A stretch of 64,000 bases of DNA from Daphnia carinata (lineage: Eukaryota > Arthropoda > Branchiopoda > Diplostraca > Daphniidae): NCBI RefSeq assembly GCF_022539665.2, contig NC_081331.1, positions 3,816,501 to 3,880,500 of the forward strand, read 5' to 3'. The notes under the pieces are model-generated. The model was not told the DNA's origin and did not search any database. It saw nothing but the letters and a program-made list of their open reading frames with translations. Shown in pieces: positions 11,884 to 22,669 of this stretch (the first letter of the stretch is position 1; every line of letters begins with the position of its first letter). The position numbers and the translations under genes were made by a program.

Positions 11884-13270
11884 ATGGATAAGATAATACA
11901 ACAAAAGGATGGTAGGTATAAACATTATTATATTGGTTTTCAATTATTAATTATTGTTTATTACATCAAATTATGAAGCTGCAGGCCCAATTATTGGAAC
12001 AACACAAAATATTAGATAACAGCAAAGCTAAGGATGGTAAGGCCTAATATGTAATGATTCTATTTATTTGCTTTTATTCATTTGTGTTTTGTAGCTCAAA
12101 TTTTGAGTCTACATGCTCAGTTACTGGAAAACAGACAAATTAGAATGGGACACTTTCCAAACAGTGAAGGAGGTTTTTCCAAACTCATCCCTAACTGAAC
12201 ATGAGGATGAGTTGGCGTTAGGCGAACACAGTCAGGTACCTAAACTTTTCAAATAAGAATTCAAAATAAGTATAGAATTTTAAAAAACAATTATTTATTG
12301 TTTAGTTATTCAGTCCACCACATGACAGTGTGTTAAATTTAAATTCTGTTAGTGCTGCACTAAAAGAATCGTTAGTAATAAGCTCATGCAGTGAAGGAAC
12401 TGAACAATTGTGGGAACGTATTTGGGCCGAAAATGGGTGTGGTACAGAAACCCAGAAATGGCACAAGTTCAACATGAAACATGGATTAGGTACTTTTCGG
12501 TTTTTTGTCTATCGAAAAAGTATTTTTAATGCTATTATTTTGCATTCACAGATTTTAACGGGGGATCAAATCAAGTCTGGAAGTGTTACAGGATGGAAGA
12601 GTGAGCCTACAGATGAAAAACACTGAGAGTGCATTACCGTAAGGTATGAGGTAAATTAATAGAGTAATGCAAATTGCCTAATGAGAAGTACCATCTTGTG
12701 TTAATGAATCCAGTACAACAGCAATCCTTTATAGTTCTGTCACAGCTAGAAGCCTCAAATAATTCTGCTTCTCTGTCTAAAGAACAACTTGTCCTTTACG
12801 TTCAGAGTGTTGGGGAAACTGGGTACTTAAATGGCCCTAAAGATGTTTTAATTTTGCTGCTATTGCAGAGATGAACATCATACATGGACTCTTTAGGTAT
12901 GAAAGGATTTTTCTTCAAATAATTTTGATTTTATGACGAAGAATTTCTCCTCCTTTTTGCCAACCAGGTCTTATCTACCAAAAAAAATTTTATCCAATAG
13001 GAAAGGATTTTCATGTATTGGGAACACAACTATCAACAATGCAACATTCTAGGGGTGTTATTTTATCCTTCAAGAGCCTTATACAATGATTTTCATCTAC
13101 AATTTGTATGGCCTTTCCCGAGCTTCTGCCAGAAGTTGAATCTATGAGTCATGTAAGTCACATGAGCAACAATTGAGATGCTTAATGGTGGTGTTTTTCT
13201 TTTCTCAGTGTAGGTTAATAGTAACATTGGATCTGAAAAAATTCTTGGTTGGGGCAAGACACTAAATAAA
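11884..13270 (+). pseudogene. Left-arm copy of an unknown multi-exon gene
   Basis: Predicted pieces are: exon 11,884-11,911 (MDKIIQQKD) with a gtaggt donor; a block from 11,965 (QIMKLQAQLLEQHKIL); a block from 12,095 (QILSLHAQLLE); 12,306-12,489 (includes LWERIWAENGCGTETQKW); a short block from 12,552 (FNGGSNQVWKCYRMEE); and a 3' part with FHLQFVWPFPELLPEVESM and a last segment ending in a stop near 13,276. The N-terminal part suggests a short coiled coil with repeated QILxLxAQLLE units. Against the right arm, the acceptor before 11,965 is 'ac' rather than 'ag', and the 12,095 block carries a 1-nt frameshift. I do not recognise the protein. Confidence 0.5.
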
Positions 13271-13808
13271 TTGTAATGATTGGATGGATGACATGATATT
13301 TCTATACTTCATTCGGATTCCCGAGACGGTATTTGATATTTAAAAAATTGAAGTGCATATCTGGGCTCCCTTCCTTTCCGTAGCCCCGTTTCCCCTTGAC
13401 TCGTAATAAGCCCGTAGGGGGTCATGCCCCTACTGTACGGTATATATAAAAACAACATATACCGAGGTTTGGAGGGCTCTGGCCGGAAAGGGGACGTGGG
13501 GTGCCGCTTCGTCCGATGATGTGTTCACGGAGGGTGACGTGGCTGCCCACAAATCCGAACTAAAGGTTAATCGCTCCTGTAAAAATGTTCCAAATCTTCA
13601 GCTCTTCTTCCGGCTTCTCTTAGCCAATCACCGGGTAATCTCCCCGGTGGGTCAACAAGGCAGTGTCTCCCCCTGCCTGGGTTGACGGCAACTTTTGAAA
13701 GGGCTATTGTGCCTTTTTAAAGTTGCAAAAATAATTGTAATGTGCAGAGAATTGTCAATAAAATTTTTTTTATAAAATATTTTTTGCAAAATTCGTTTCT
13801 TTCATTGT
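13019..13808. repeat. Inner palindrome arm, left (790 bp)
   Basis: This is the reverse complement of 14,552-15,341 at equal length, with no mismatch noticed. It contains the 3' end of the decayed gene, a GC-richer block (13,360-13,700) and a TATA-like 'tatatataaaa' at about 13,440. Similarity breaks sharply outward at 13,018 (t versus c) and inward after 13,808. Confidence 0.9.
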
Positions 13809-13939
13809 GTGTGTTAGCTTTGTTCACACATTGCATTTATCAATTTTTTTTTTGGCTTTGATTTATTTGTTTTTGTCACATTTGATGGTAAGGTGACGGG
13901 CATTGGTTTATCGTTTATCTGTAAGCATTCTATTATTAT

Positions 13940-14002
13940 CCAGGGATCGAACCCTGGATGTTCGGCATACCTCGCCGATGCTCTACCAATGAGCCACGAA
14001 TC
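13940..14002 (-). tRNA. tRNA-like sequence (probably not a functional tRNA)
   Basis: Read on the minus strand it has a D-arm GCTC-ATTGGTA-GAGC, an anticodon-like stem TCGGC/GCCGA around a 7-nt loop, and a B-box-like GGTTCGATCCC. The loop lacks the usual U33, and the T-arm pairs cleanly only if an 8-nt loop is allowed, so this is degenerate or tRNA-derived (SINE-like). It is similar to the plus-strand sequence at 14,291-14,356, and the two sit at roughly mirrored positions about the palindrome centre. Confidence 0.5.
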
Positions 14003-14123
14003 ATATGATTTTAAGTTGGCTTTTTTTTCTAGTCACTTGTGGACTTGCATTTACACTTAGAATAAAACTGAAATGCAATTCTGCAATATACTCTTCTACA
14101 TTATTCTACTACATTTTTACACA

Positions 14124-14193
14124 TCTACTCAGGTTTGAACCCAGGGTAACAGGTATCGCAGATAAAAGCTCTACCACAGAGCTAAGAACCTTA
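14124..14193 (-). tRNA. tRNA-like sequence in palindrome core
   Basis: The minus strand shows AGCTC-TGTGGTA-GAGCT (D-arm) and, downstream, GGGTTCAAACC (B-box-like). I cannot fold a convincing acceptor stem or anticodon arm, so this is a tRNA-derived relic or a degenerate tRNA rather than a confident gene. Confidence 0.35.
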
Positions 14194-14290
14194 TGGAAGC
14201 AATAGAAAGATAAACATATAGTTGTGAAAGACTGCATAAACATCCTAGACGATAACATATGATATGCGATAATAAAAAATTTAAATATAT

Positions 14291-14356
14291 CTCGTGGCTC
14301 AATGTTAGAGCATCGGCGTTGCACGCTGAATGTCTGGGGATCGGTTCCCATACGAG
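14291..14356 (+). tRNA. tRNA-like sequence, Ala(TGC)-like anticodon
   Basis: The 66-nt segment starts CTCGT and ends ACGAG, which pair as a 5-bp acceptor-like stem. It has a D-arm GCTC-AATGTTA-GAGC and an anticodon arm TCGGC-GTTGCAC-GCTGA with TGC in the anticodon position and T at position 33. The T-arm region (TGGGGATCGGTTCCCA) departs from the standard TTCGANT loop, so function is doubtful. It is related to the copy at 13,940-14,002. Confidence 0.45.
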
Positions 14357-14551
14357 TAAAACAAAATACAAAATTACTGCATAAAATATCCAGATTGTTC
14401 CTTGAATCTAAGTTGAAGAATTCAAAAAGAATAAATAATACTTACAGATAAACGATAAACCAATGGAAACAATGCTTACCATCAAAGGTGACAGAAACAG
14501 TAAAGGTGAATTAAGCAAGCTAAATATAAAATGTGTAACGTGTGAATACAG

Positions 14552-15341
14552 ACAATGAAAGAAACGAATTTTGCAAAAAATATTTTATAAAAAAAATTTT
14601 ATTGACAATTCTCTGCACATTACAATTATTTTTGCAACTTTAAAAAGGCACAATAGCCCTTTCAAAAGTTGCCGTCAACCCAGGCAGGGGGAGACACTGC
14701 CTTGTTGACCCACCGGGGAGATTACCCGGTGATTGGCTAAGAGAAGCCGGAAGAAGAGCTGAAGATTTGGAACATTTTTACAGGAGCGATTAACCTTTAG
14801 TTCGGATTTGTGGGCAGCCACGTCACCCTCCGTGAACACATCATCGGACGAAGCGGCACCCCACGTCCCCTTTCCGGCCAGAGCCCTCCAAACCTCGGTA
14901 TATGTTGTTTTTATATATACCGTACAGTAGGGGCATGACCCCCTACGGGCTTATTACGAGTCAAGGGGAAACGGGGCTACGGAAAGGAAGGGAGCCCAGA
15001 TATGCACTTCAATTTTTTAAATATCAAATACCGTCTCGGGAATCCGAATGAAGTATAGAAATATCATGTCATCCATCCAATCATTACAATTTATTTAGTG
15101 TCTTGCCCCAACCAAGAATTTTTTCAGATCCAATGTTACTATTAACCTACACTGAGAAAAGAAAAACAACACCATTAAGCATCTCAATTGTTGCTCATGT
15201 GACTTACATGACTCATAGATTCAACTTCTGGCAGAAGCTCGGGAAAGGCCATACAAATTGTAGATGAAAATCATTGTATAAGGCTCTTGAAGGATAAAAT
15301 AACACCCCTAGAATGTTGCATTGTTGATAGTTGTGTTCCCA
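14552..15341. repeat. Inner palindrome arm, right (790 bp)
   Basis: Reverse-complement partner of 13,019-13,808, with apparently complete identity over 790 bp. Its boundaries are sharp at both ends, unlike the gradual divergence of the outer arms. Confidence 0.9.
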
Positions 15342-16460
15342 GTATGCTGAAAATCCTTTCCTATTGGATAATTTTTTTTTTGTAGATTAGACATGGTTGG
15401 CAAAAAGGAGGAGAAAAGCTTCATCATAAATTCAAAAATTTTTCAAGAAAATTCCTTTCATACCTAAAGAGTCCATGTATGATGTTCATCGCTGCAATGC
15501 CAGTGAAGTGAAACATCTTTAGGGCCATTTAAGTACCCAGCTTCACCAACACTCTGAGTGTAAAGGACAAGTTGTTCTTTAGCAAGAGAAGCAGAATTAT
15601 TTGAGGCTTCTAGCTATAACAGAACTATAAAGGATTGTTGTTACACAGGATTCATTCACACAAGATGGTACTTCTCATTAGACAATTTGCATACTCTATT
15701 ACTTTACCTCATACCTTAATGGTAATGCACTTTCAGTGTTTTTCAACTGTAGGCTCACTCTTCCATCCTGTTACACTTCGAGACTTGACTTGATCCCCCA
15801 CTAAAATTCTGTGAATGCAAAATAATAGCATTAAAAATACTCTTTTGATAGACAAAAAACCGAAAAGTACCTAATTCATGTTTTATGTTGAACTCGTGCT
15901 ATTTCTGGGTTTCCGTACCACACCCATTTTCAGCCCAAATACGGTCCCACAATTGTTCACTTCCTTCGCTGCATGGACTTATTACTAACAATTCTTTTAG
16001 TGCACCACTAACAGAATTTAACTTTAACACACTGTCAGGTGGTAGACTGAATAACTAAACAATAAATAATTGTTTGTTAAAATTCTATACTTATTTTGAA
16101 TTCTTATTTGAAAAGTTTAGGCCTAATGCCAATTCATCCTCACGTTCAGTTAGGTTTGAGTTTGGAAAAACCTCCTTCACTGTTTGGAAACTGTTCCGTT
16201 CCAATTTGTTCTTTTCCCCTAGCTGAGCTTGTAGACTCAAAATTTGAGCTACAAAACACAAATGAATAAAAGCAAATAAATAGAATCATTACGTATTAGG
16301 CCTTACCATCCTTAGCATTGCTGTTATCTAATATTTTGTGTTGTTCCAATAATTGGGCCTGCAGCTTCATAATTTGATCTAATAAACAATAATTAATAAT
16401 TGAAAACCAATATAATAATCTTTATACTTACCATCCTTTTGTTGTATTATCTTATCCATT
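15090..16460 (-). pseudogene. Right-arm copy of the unknown multi-exon gene
   Basis: This is the inverted paralogue of 11,884-13,270. Here the second-exon acceptor is a normal 'ag' (ttattag near 16,378) and the third block reads through LGEKNKLERNSFQTVKEVF. It has lost the donor region at the end of that block (a deletion relative to the left arm) and carries an in-frame TAG near 15,902, where the left arm has TGG (CGTETQKW). Both copies are therefore disabled at different points. The family is unknown. Confidence 0.45.
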
Positions 16461-16799
16461 TTTCAATTGTTCCTCCAGCCACGAGTTTTTCTCCAGCCAC
16501 GCTACTCAATTAACTGCTAATGGGATACAATTAACTCAAATTGCTTACATGCCTATAATAACGAAACCGACTGGTAGATGGCTACGGGTAGAAAAAAGAG
16601 AAAAAAGTGTGATTTTTTTTTTTTTTTTTGGTTTTTTTTTTTTTTTTTTTATTTAAAACGGATTGCCATATTGCCATACGGATTGCCATAAAAGATAAAA
16701 GTATGGCAATCCGTTTTACCCCCCCCCCCCCCAAAAAAAAAATTCGGCCTTTTTTTCTTTTTACAAGTACCGTCATCTACCGGATTCTAATTAAGTCTC

Positions 16800-17245
16800 T
16801 AAATACAACTTACATATTCTAGCCATGTAAATATAAAATTTTTTAAATTAATAACTTAATTTTATTAACATATAACTATACAGTAATTATTTTTTTATAT
16901 TCTACTTGCTTAACTTAATTATTATTACACGTATTAGTGATTCCGTTTTGTTAACAATCTACATAATTAAGGTGAAAACTAATCACATATTCGGAATCGA
17001 CGTTTATTTTGGTTTTGGCGGTAAATTGAAACAAAATTCCAAGCCAAAATTTTTGTCGGCATTATTTTATTATTTATTTTTTATTTACTTATCGAAATCA
17101 TAGATAAAGACGAGTGGTCTTTATCCTTGTCGAAATATTGAAAATATTTCTTTTTTAGATGTAAGATTTTTGACCTCGATCTGGTAACGTCGCGGGCAAG
17201 AATTGGTCTGAAGTCCTTCCTTCGCCATTTTGGATGTAGCCTTTA
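16800..17245. other. AT-rich intergenic stretch
   Basis: Very AT-rich with no feature beyond the decaying edge of the palindrome's terminal similarity, to about 16,815. No gene seen. Confidence 0.5.
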
Positions 17246-17596
17246 TCACGTATCATCGTCTGACGTATTGTCTGGTCTTTTACTATTTAAATACGCTTTC
17301 CTTTCTTGTAATTCCTTGGCTCGTAGACTCTGCACTGACCAACAAAGAAAATGCATTTTCACATTACCTTGTCCAAATTTAACATACTCGTCATTTAATT
17401 GATCATAGAAAACATTTTGCGGTACGCACAAATGCCTAAATCTTGATGGGAACTGTTTGCATGCAATGTTGAAATGCGTTTTCTTTTGGCGTAAAGTTTT
17501 TTTACTAGTATGGTAAACATCCAATCCATTCCTGCTTACTGAAGACTTTTTGTCAAAATTTTGAATCTCGGAATTTTGATATTGTATCTCATACAA
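17246..17596 (-). CDS. Hypothetical ORF, 116 codons
   Basis: An uninterrupted frame with an ATG start ends in an acidic tail (NTSDDDT). The middle is basic and aromatic (KTHFNIACKQFPSRFRHLCV, then GNVKMHFLCWSVQSLRA). The amino-acid mix looks more protein-like than neighbouring chance frames, but I recognise no family and see no clear splice partners. It could be one exon of a larger or decayed gene or element. Confidence 0.3.
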   Translation of the reverse strand: MYEIQYQNSEIQNFDKKSSVSRNGLDVYHTSKKTLRQKKTHFNIACKQFPSRFRHLCVPQNVFYDQLNDEYVKFGQGNVKMHFLCWSVQSLRAKELQERKAYLNSKRPDNTSDDDT

Positions 17597-17749
17597 ACAT
17601 TCTTGCCTATGTCAGGAAATAGGGTACAGTAATTGCATGACACATTTTGAGTCTGCCGTCTGACTTGTACACATGTAATGGGAAATGTTTGGCCTTATTA
17701 TAGCTTTAGTATTACAAACGAATTTATTCATTTTTTTTTTGCTTCAGGT

Positions 17750-19195
17750 ATTGGAACAACTAATTACATGGAGGTTTTGCATCAATTTGGGACTTGAGTT
17801 GCCGGTAGTTGGTTGAAAAGAGCATCAATGGGTAAGAATGAAAATAAATAATACTTAACATTTCAAATCTTTTGATGTTGTATATTGGCTAATATAGGAC
17901 CACAATTTTTTTCTCCATTCATCTTTAGAATCCTGGATTGCTCACTGGTTATGGAACATTCTCGTCTGTTCAGGCCAAAAGTATGACAAATCTATCCACA
18001 TCAAACATGGAACCGATTACCGTATTGTACACAGAAATGTTTGAAGGTGGAGTATTTAAAATTATAAATAATGCATTAGTGGATTTCATTTAATTCATTG
18101 TTGGGGTTTTGTCTATCCTACGTCATTTACTAATTGTCCTTGAATAGGTTAGACTTTTAAGGTTCTAGATTTGCCTTTAGGCACTATAGTTATTTACTAT
18201 TTGAAGTTAACACTTTGCACCTTGGGTAGTGAAAGAATGTGTCGTGCTGCGTTCAAACATTAGAAAGTCCAGCAGCTGCAAGTGGTTTCATTGCTGTCAA
18301 TGTTCTTCCTTCTGATAAAGCAGATACTACCAACGTTCGAACTAATTTTTATAGCGCTAGCTTACGTAGTATGTGATCCTTTGGCGATGCGTTGGCTTTT
18401 CGTATTACTTGTTTTTTGTACTTACGTAACAATTATGCCCATTTTGGAACACATTCTAAAAACGTCGTTCTGTTTCATCATTTTTTCGATAATATCGAAT
18501 TTAACAAACTTGTAATTTTTGGAAATGTGTTAAAAAATTACTGGCTAATGGTTCTGAATGATTTTGTTTATTTGTTATTGTTCTACGTCGTGTGATGAAT
18601 TTGCTATTTTTATCTTTTGGTCGTAAACATTGGAGGGAAAGAAGCCGTTGTTAATTAAGTAGAATTTTGTTCACTGGCAGACAAACTGCTGTGTTATCTT
18701 TGAAGACAGTCCGAATAGTTCGGTTACAAATTGCACAAGGAAAGTTGCGAGAAATAGGGCATCTTTAGGTATTGCGCTGTTAAAATGAGTCGCACCTCAG
18801 TTTCTTCCACCTAAATCTTACCCTCAATACATTGTGAGAATACTAATAAATACTGTTTTTTTTTTCTTTTCAGATGAAATGGGTTCGATGCATGTTGAAG
18901 TAATGTTCCAGAAAGCAGCATTCCAGGGGCAAGAATCTAAGTTGTAAGGCTGATCAACACATTATATATTGTTCAACTTACTTTCTTTGCTCCTTGGTGA
19001 ATTTGAATTAAATTGGAAATTGAAAGTTATTGAACTAATTTTCCAATCAGTTAGATGGAATTTGTGGAAGTTACCGAAATGTCAGGACGGAGTAATACGC
19101 AAAATTTGGATTCGATAAAAGTGTTGTTATGTGGTGAATACTTAGAACGTCTGTTTGCACTTCCAGAAGTTTTAAGGCTTGGGACATGATAAAGG
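17750..19195 (+). pseudogene. Scattered exon-like relics, unknown gene
   Basis: Short plus-strand segments look like exons: about 17,931-18,060 after a 'tttag' (NPGLLTGYGTFSSVQAKSMT), about 18,874-18,948 after a T-rich 'tttcag' (DEMGSMHVEVMFQKAAFQGQ, then a stop), and about 19,063-19,189 (NLDSIKVLLCGEYLERLFAL, then a stop). They do not join into one clean frame. A decayed or poorly resolved gene is possible; no family is recognised. Confidence 0.25.
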
Positions 19196-19417
19196 CTGTA
19201 GATGGTGGAATTTGGATTGCAAGTCAAAATCGTGTTGTTGCCTGTCGACCATTAAGTAACAGTTCGAGCTAGTGTGTCTTAAGAATGATTGCTTCTTAGA
19301 TACTAAAAATAAATACACAAAGATATAATTGGAATTGGTTTTGTATTGTCCCACCTCCACCCACAATTCCACCACGTTTTAAATTACATGTTATTTAATA
19401 CATACATTTTACAGTAT

Positions 19418-20280
19418 ACAATACAAACATACATACATACATAAACACTTAAGCTACCCCGTTGGCTGCCACGCCATTGCAACCCGTAGGTTGCTCTCTA
19501 CAGTAGCTACCATCGCTTCAGATGGAAGACGATGCAAGGGGGACTTGTCTTTCGACAAGTCCGGGCTGACTTGACGGTGGAGACCTTTATGGGAATGCAC
19601 ACCCCGGGTTACTCCACCATCAAATCGACAAAGAGAAGGCCCTGCTGGTGCATTGCCTAAATGCGCCCGAAGGCGCAGGCGACTGCCCTACCCCAATAGG
19701 TGATCAACCTAGGGGTAGAACAGCGCCGCCGGTCCCTACAACTACAAAAAAAATGGGAGAAAAATGGGTGGCAGCCAACGGGTTAGCTTACAATACATTA
19801 CACGACAATACAAAACAAACTATACCAAAAAACGCGCGGCTCCACGATGACCGGGATGAGGCGAAGACAAGGGCGACCAAAGGCGATGCAGCAACTGCGA
19901 TTAGTTCGATGACGGAAGACAGCAAAGGCGGCGACGGCGATGACGGCGATGACGGCGAGAGGATAACGGCGATGACGGCGAGAGGTGACGGCGATGACGA
20001 CGAGACGAGGAAGGCGATGACGACGAGACGAGGAAGGCGAGACGAGGAAGGCGAGACGAGGAAGGCGATGACGACGAGACGAGGAAGGCGAGACGAGGAA
20101 GGCGATGACGGCGGGACGATGACGGCGATAATGGCGATGGCGGCGAGACGATGACGGCGAGACGATGGCGGCGAGAAGCGGACGGCGGTGATGACGAGAA
20201 GCGGACGGCAGTGATGGCGAGAAGCGGACGGCGGTGATGGCGAGAAGCGGACGGCGGTGAGGTACGATCAGCTGGATGAC
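19418..20280 (+). repeat. Tetranucleotide tract and GC-rich minisatellite
   Basis: A short (ATAC)n tract at about 19,420-19,443 is followed by an unusually GC-rich block. From about 19,925 it is built of short tandem units: 'gacggcgat'-type 9-mers, a 14-bp 'ggaaggcgagacga' unit, and near the end a 23-bp 'gaagcggacggcggtgatg' unit in about four copies (20,175-20,262). A 168-codon frame (19,648-20,154) spans it, but its second half is pure repeat (Arg/Asp/Glu/Thr). The non-repetitive part (19,450-19,880) could be the 5' end of a non-LTR element; this is only a guess from composition. Confidence 0.7.
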
Positions 20281-21500
20281 GATGAGTAGAAAATTAGGTT
20301 GGGAACAGGACTCATTTCTTTTTCATTACCAATCTGTATAAAAAAAGGAAATAAATCAGATGAAAGAACAAGAGCATAATCATGGCCATCTGCAATGAAA
20401 AACATTTGTAAAACACGAAAAACAAACAAAATTCATCAAAGAGAAAGATATACACTACATGACAACCAAAGTTTTCTATTGGCAACCTACTTGCAACAGT
20501 ACCATTTAACAAACCAATGTGTTATTGAGCTTTTTACATTGAGTAAAGATTCTGAAAGTCTAGCGGAAAAGTCTACTACAGATAAGTTGTATGGGGAACT
20601 AAAAGGTGAAAAATATTACTACTTCCATTAGTCCACTTCAATGTAAATGTGCAACTACCATATATCTAAAATAATAAGAGAACACCCAGTAAGCTTGAGT
20701 TTGCAAACTACCCACTACAACCTTATGAGTCAATTGACAATCTGTTGCGAGGGACTCATTTGAAACCAATGCTCCCATGGTAAAATTTACAAGTATTTAA
20801 ATTTGTCTTCTATGCTCTGGAGAGAAATTAAGTGACAAATAAAGTAAAACTAAACTAAAGATTAAATTTCACAAGAACATAAGAGATGAAGCACTTTTTC
20901 TTGGTTGCAATTTGAGTCCAACTTTCCTATGGTTTGTTAACGAGCAGCCATCTAACTATTCTAACTCTTAAGCTAAAAAATAATGTCAGACTTAGATTTA
21001 TGGTCATTTTTAACTTACTTGATGCTAAAAACGCACGAAAACAACGATGGAATACACAAAATTAACGAAGCAAAGGCTGTTGGGACGTTTAGTCCGCCAT
21101 GACAGCCATAGCAGACGACAGTCTCCTGCAATCCTTAACATTGAATCATAAATAATAAATAAATATTGAATTTTACGAGTATCGAACTAGAGATCTTCCT
21201 GTTACCAGCATAGCACTCTAATCATCTAACCTAACACGCCAGTATTTAACACAGCATAGCATGATAAGGTTATAATAATGGTATGTGGTATATCTTCATG
21301 CTATGATCTATATTTACCAGGTATACCTTCCCATTTGCGTGATACATAGTGCTAGTCGTCTCTGTTAACGATGAAGTGTCATAAGTATATCAATTCGCCC
21401 GATCAACCAACAGCAAAATAATAAAACAAGCACGAAAGAAGCCACTACACCATTTCATATGTGATCAAAATGCTTAAAATGTTTGGCATATTAATGTTCA
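20281..21500. other. AT-rich intergenic, one tRNA-like relic
   Basis: No gene seen. Opposing frames at 20,312-20,631 overlap antiparallel and have no motif. The tRNA-like relic near 21,176-21,241 is listed separately. Confidence 0.45.
21176..21241 (-). tRNA. tRNA-derived relic (SINE-like)
   Basis: The minus strand contains TTAGATGATTAGAGTGCTATG (D-arm-like), 'gctggtaaca' at the anticodon position and CTAGTTCGATACTCG (B-box-like). The arrangement resembles a tRNA body, but the stems are poor. It is likely a tRNA-derived retroposon head, followed downstream on that strand by AT-rich sequence. Confidence 0.3.
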
Positions 21501-21529
21501 TTTTTTAGTTTTTGCGAAGTTGGAAAAAA

Positions 21530-21800
21530 AAATTACCGGAAGTGACCGGAAGTAGACTATATCTCCAGAAATACTGGGCCCATAACAAAACGAATATGAT
21601 TTTCGTGATCCTCGTGAAATTTAAGGTGTGTCTGACCTATTTTGACCTTTTTTTGGCGAAAAGTCCAATTTGGCCAAATCGCGATTTTTCCTGAACTATA
21701 GTTCAGGTAAATTTGCGATTTTTGACGATTTTCGGGTATTTCCTACTGACCCATGGATTCGACCCCAAATTTCACGAGGATTACGAAATTGTAGTTCTTT
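21530..21800. repeat. Hairpin-forming repeat with nested palindrome
   Basis: A block at about 21,600-21,622 ('tttcgtgatcctcgtgaaatt') recurs inverted at about 21,770-21,790 ('aatttcacgaggattacgaaa'). Between them lies a perfect 16-bp palindrome, ctgaactatagttcag, near 21,691-21,706, flanked by related 'cgcgattttt' and 'gcgatttttgacg' blocks. 'ccggaagt' motifs bound both sides (21,537-21,553 and about 21,843). The nested symmetry fits a fold-back or MITE-type element. Confidence 0.6.
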
Positions 21801-21859
21801 TTTCATTCACACCAACAGATAGTGAGTTATAAGCATTCTCAAACCGGAAGTTGTACTGA

Positions 21860-22660
21860 AAGTTAAAATTTCGAAAATTTAAAAAATGAACTATGTTCTC
21901 TTTCACAAGTTACAAAAGATCTGCGTAGTTTTAAACGTAAACTATAGTAAATGAACATAACATGGCCTTTCAAAGTTCTAAAAGTTCAGTTTTCAGGTAC
22001 GACCTGTATACCACTTTAAAAATCACTACCACACACATAATAATCGAAGCAAATGTTTTAAAACCCTCCCCTTAATTTTGTAGCCATCAGAATTAAGGGG
22101 ATAGTGGAACAGATATGGTTATTACCAGACAGAAGTAAACGGGTGATCCTATTCTTGCAGAATATTAGCAAATAGCACATCTTCAAGAATGTCTTCAAGG
22201 TTTATTTACGAAAAAATCTTCTGCTACAAACTATGAATATTTTGTTGCATTGGGAAATGACTGCTATCCATATAGTTTTTGCATTAATATCCAGGCATAA
22301 ACATCTGCATTCAAATTCATAAATAAGTTACAATTGATTCACAAAGTAATAAAATCATGCAACAAACCATATGTGCACAGTACACAACAGAATACATCTG
22401 TTACTTGCAACTCCACCACTGGATATCTTTACTAATAAAGAAGAACAAGATTAACATGTTACAAATGTAAAAGTAGTAAATTATCATCTTAATAATCCTG
22501 AAAATTGGCTTTTGGTTGTAAACACAAAAACCATCAATTTTCACCAAATATCATGCACAGTTCTGCTTGTAACACTGGCTTTACCCAGAAGGATACAACA
22601 TGAGACCTGGTTTTCCAAAAGTATGTTAACATTACCTCACTGTAAGCCCAAGTGCAACGG
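21860..22660. other. AT-rich intergenic with small hairpin
   Basis: Nothing gene-like. A short inverted repeat 'ccccttaattt ... gaattaagggg' at about 22,069-22,100 could form a hairpin. Confidence 0.4.
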
Positions 22661-22669
22661 CTGACATTT

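Larger units (their letters stand above)
11585..16790. mobile_element. Large imperfect palindrome (inverted-duplication element)
   Basis: The left arm (about 11,585-13,808) and right arm (about 14,552-16,790) are reverse complements over about 2.2 kb. Outer parts differ by substitutions and indels. The inner 790 bp (13,019-13,808 versus 14,552-15,341) have equal length and I found no mismatch on reading them through. Both outer ends carry 'acggattgccat' motifs in opposite orientations and a shared 'ccggtagatg' block that also occurs at 23,178. Each arm carries the same decayed multi-exon gene pointing to the centre. It could be a long-inverted-repeat transposon or an inverted duplication of a transposon or host segment. 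No transposase is recognisable. Confidence 0.85.

Noticed and set aside
19648-20154. 168-codon ORF as a real protein
   Set aside because: Over half is low-complexity minisatellite, and nothing recognisable precedes it.
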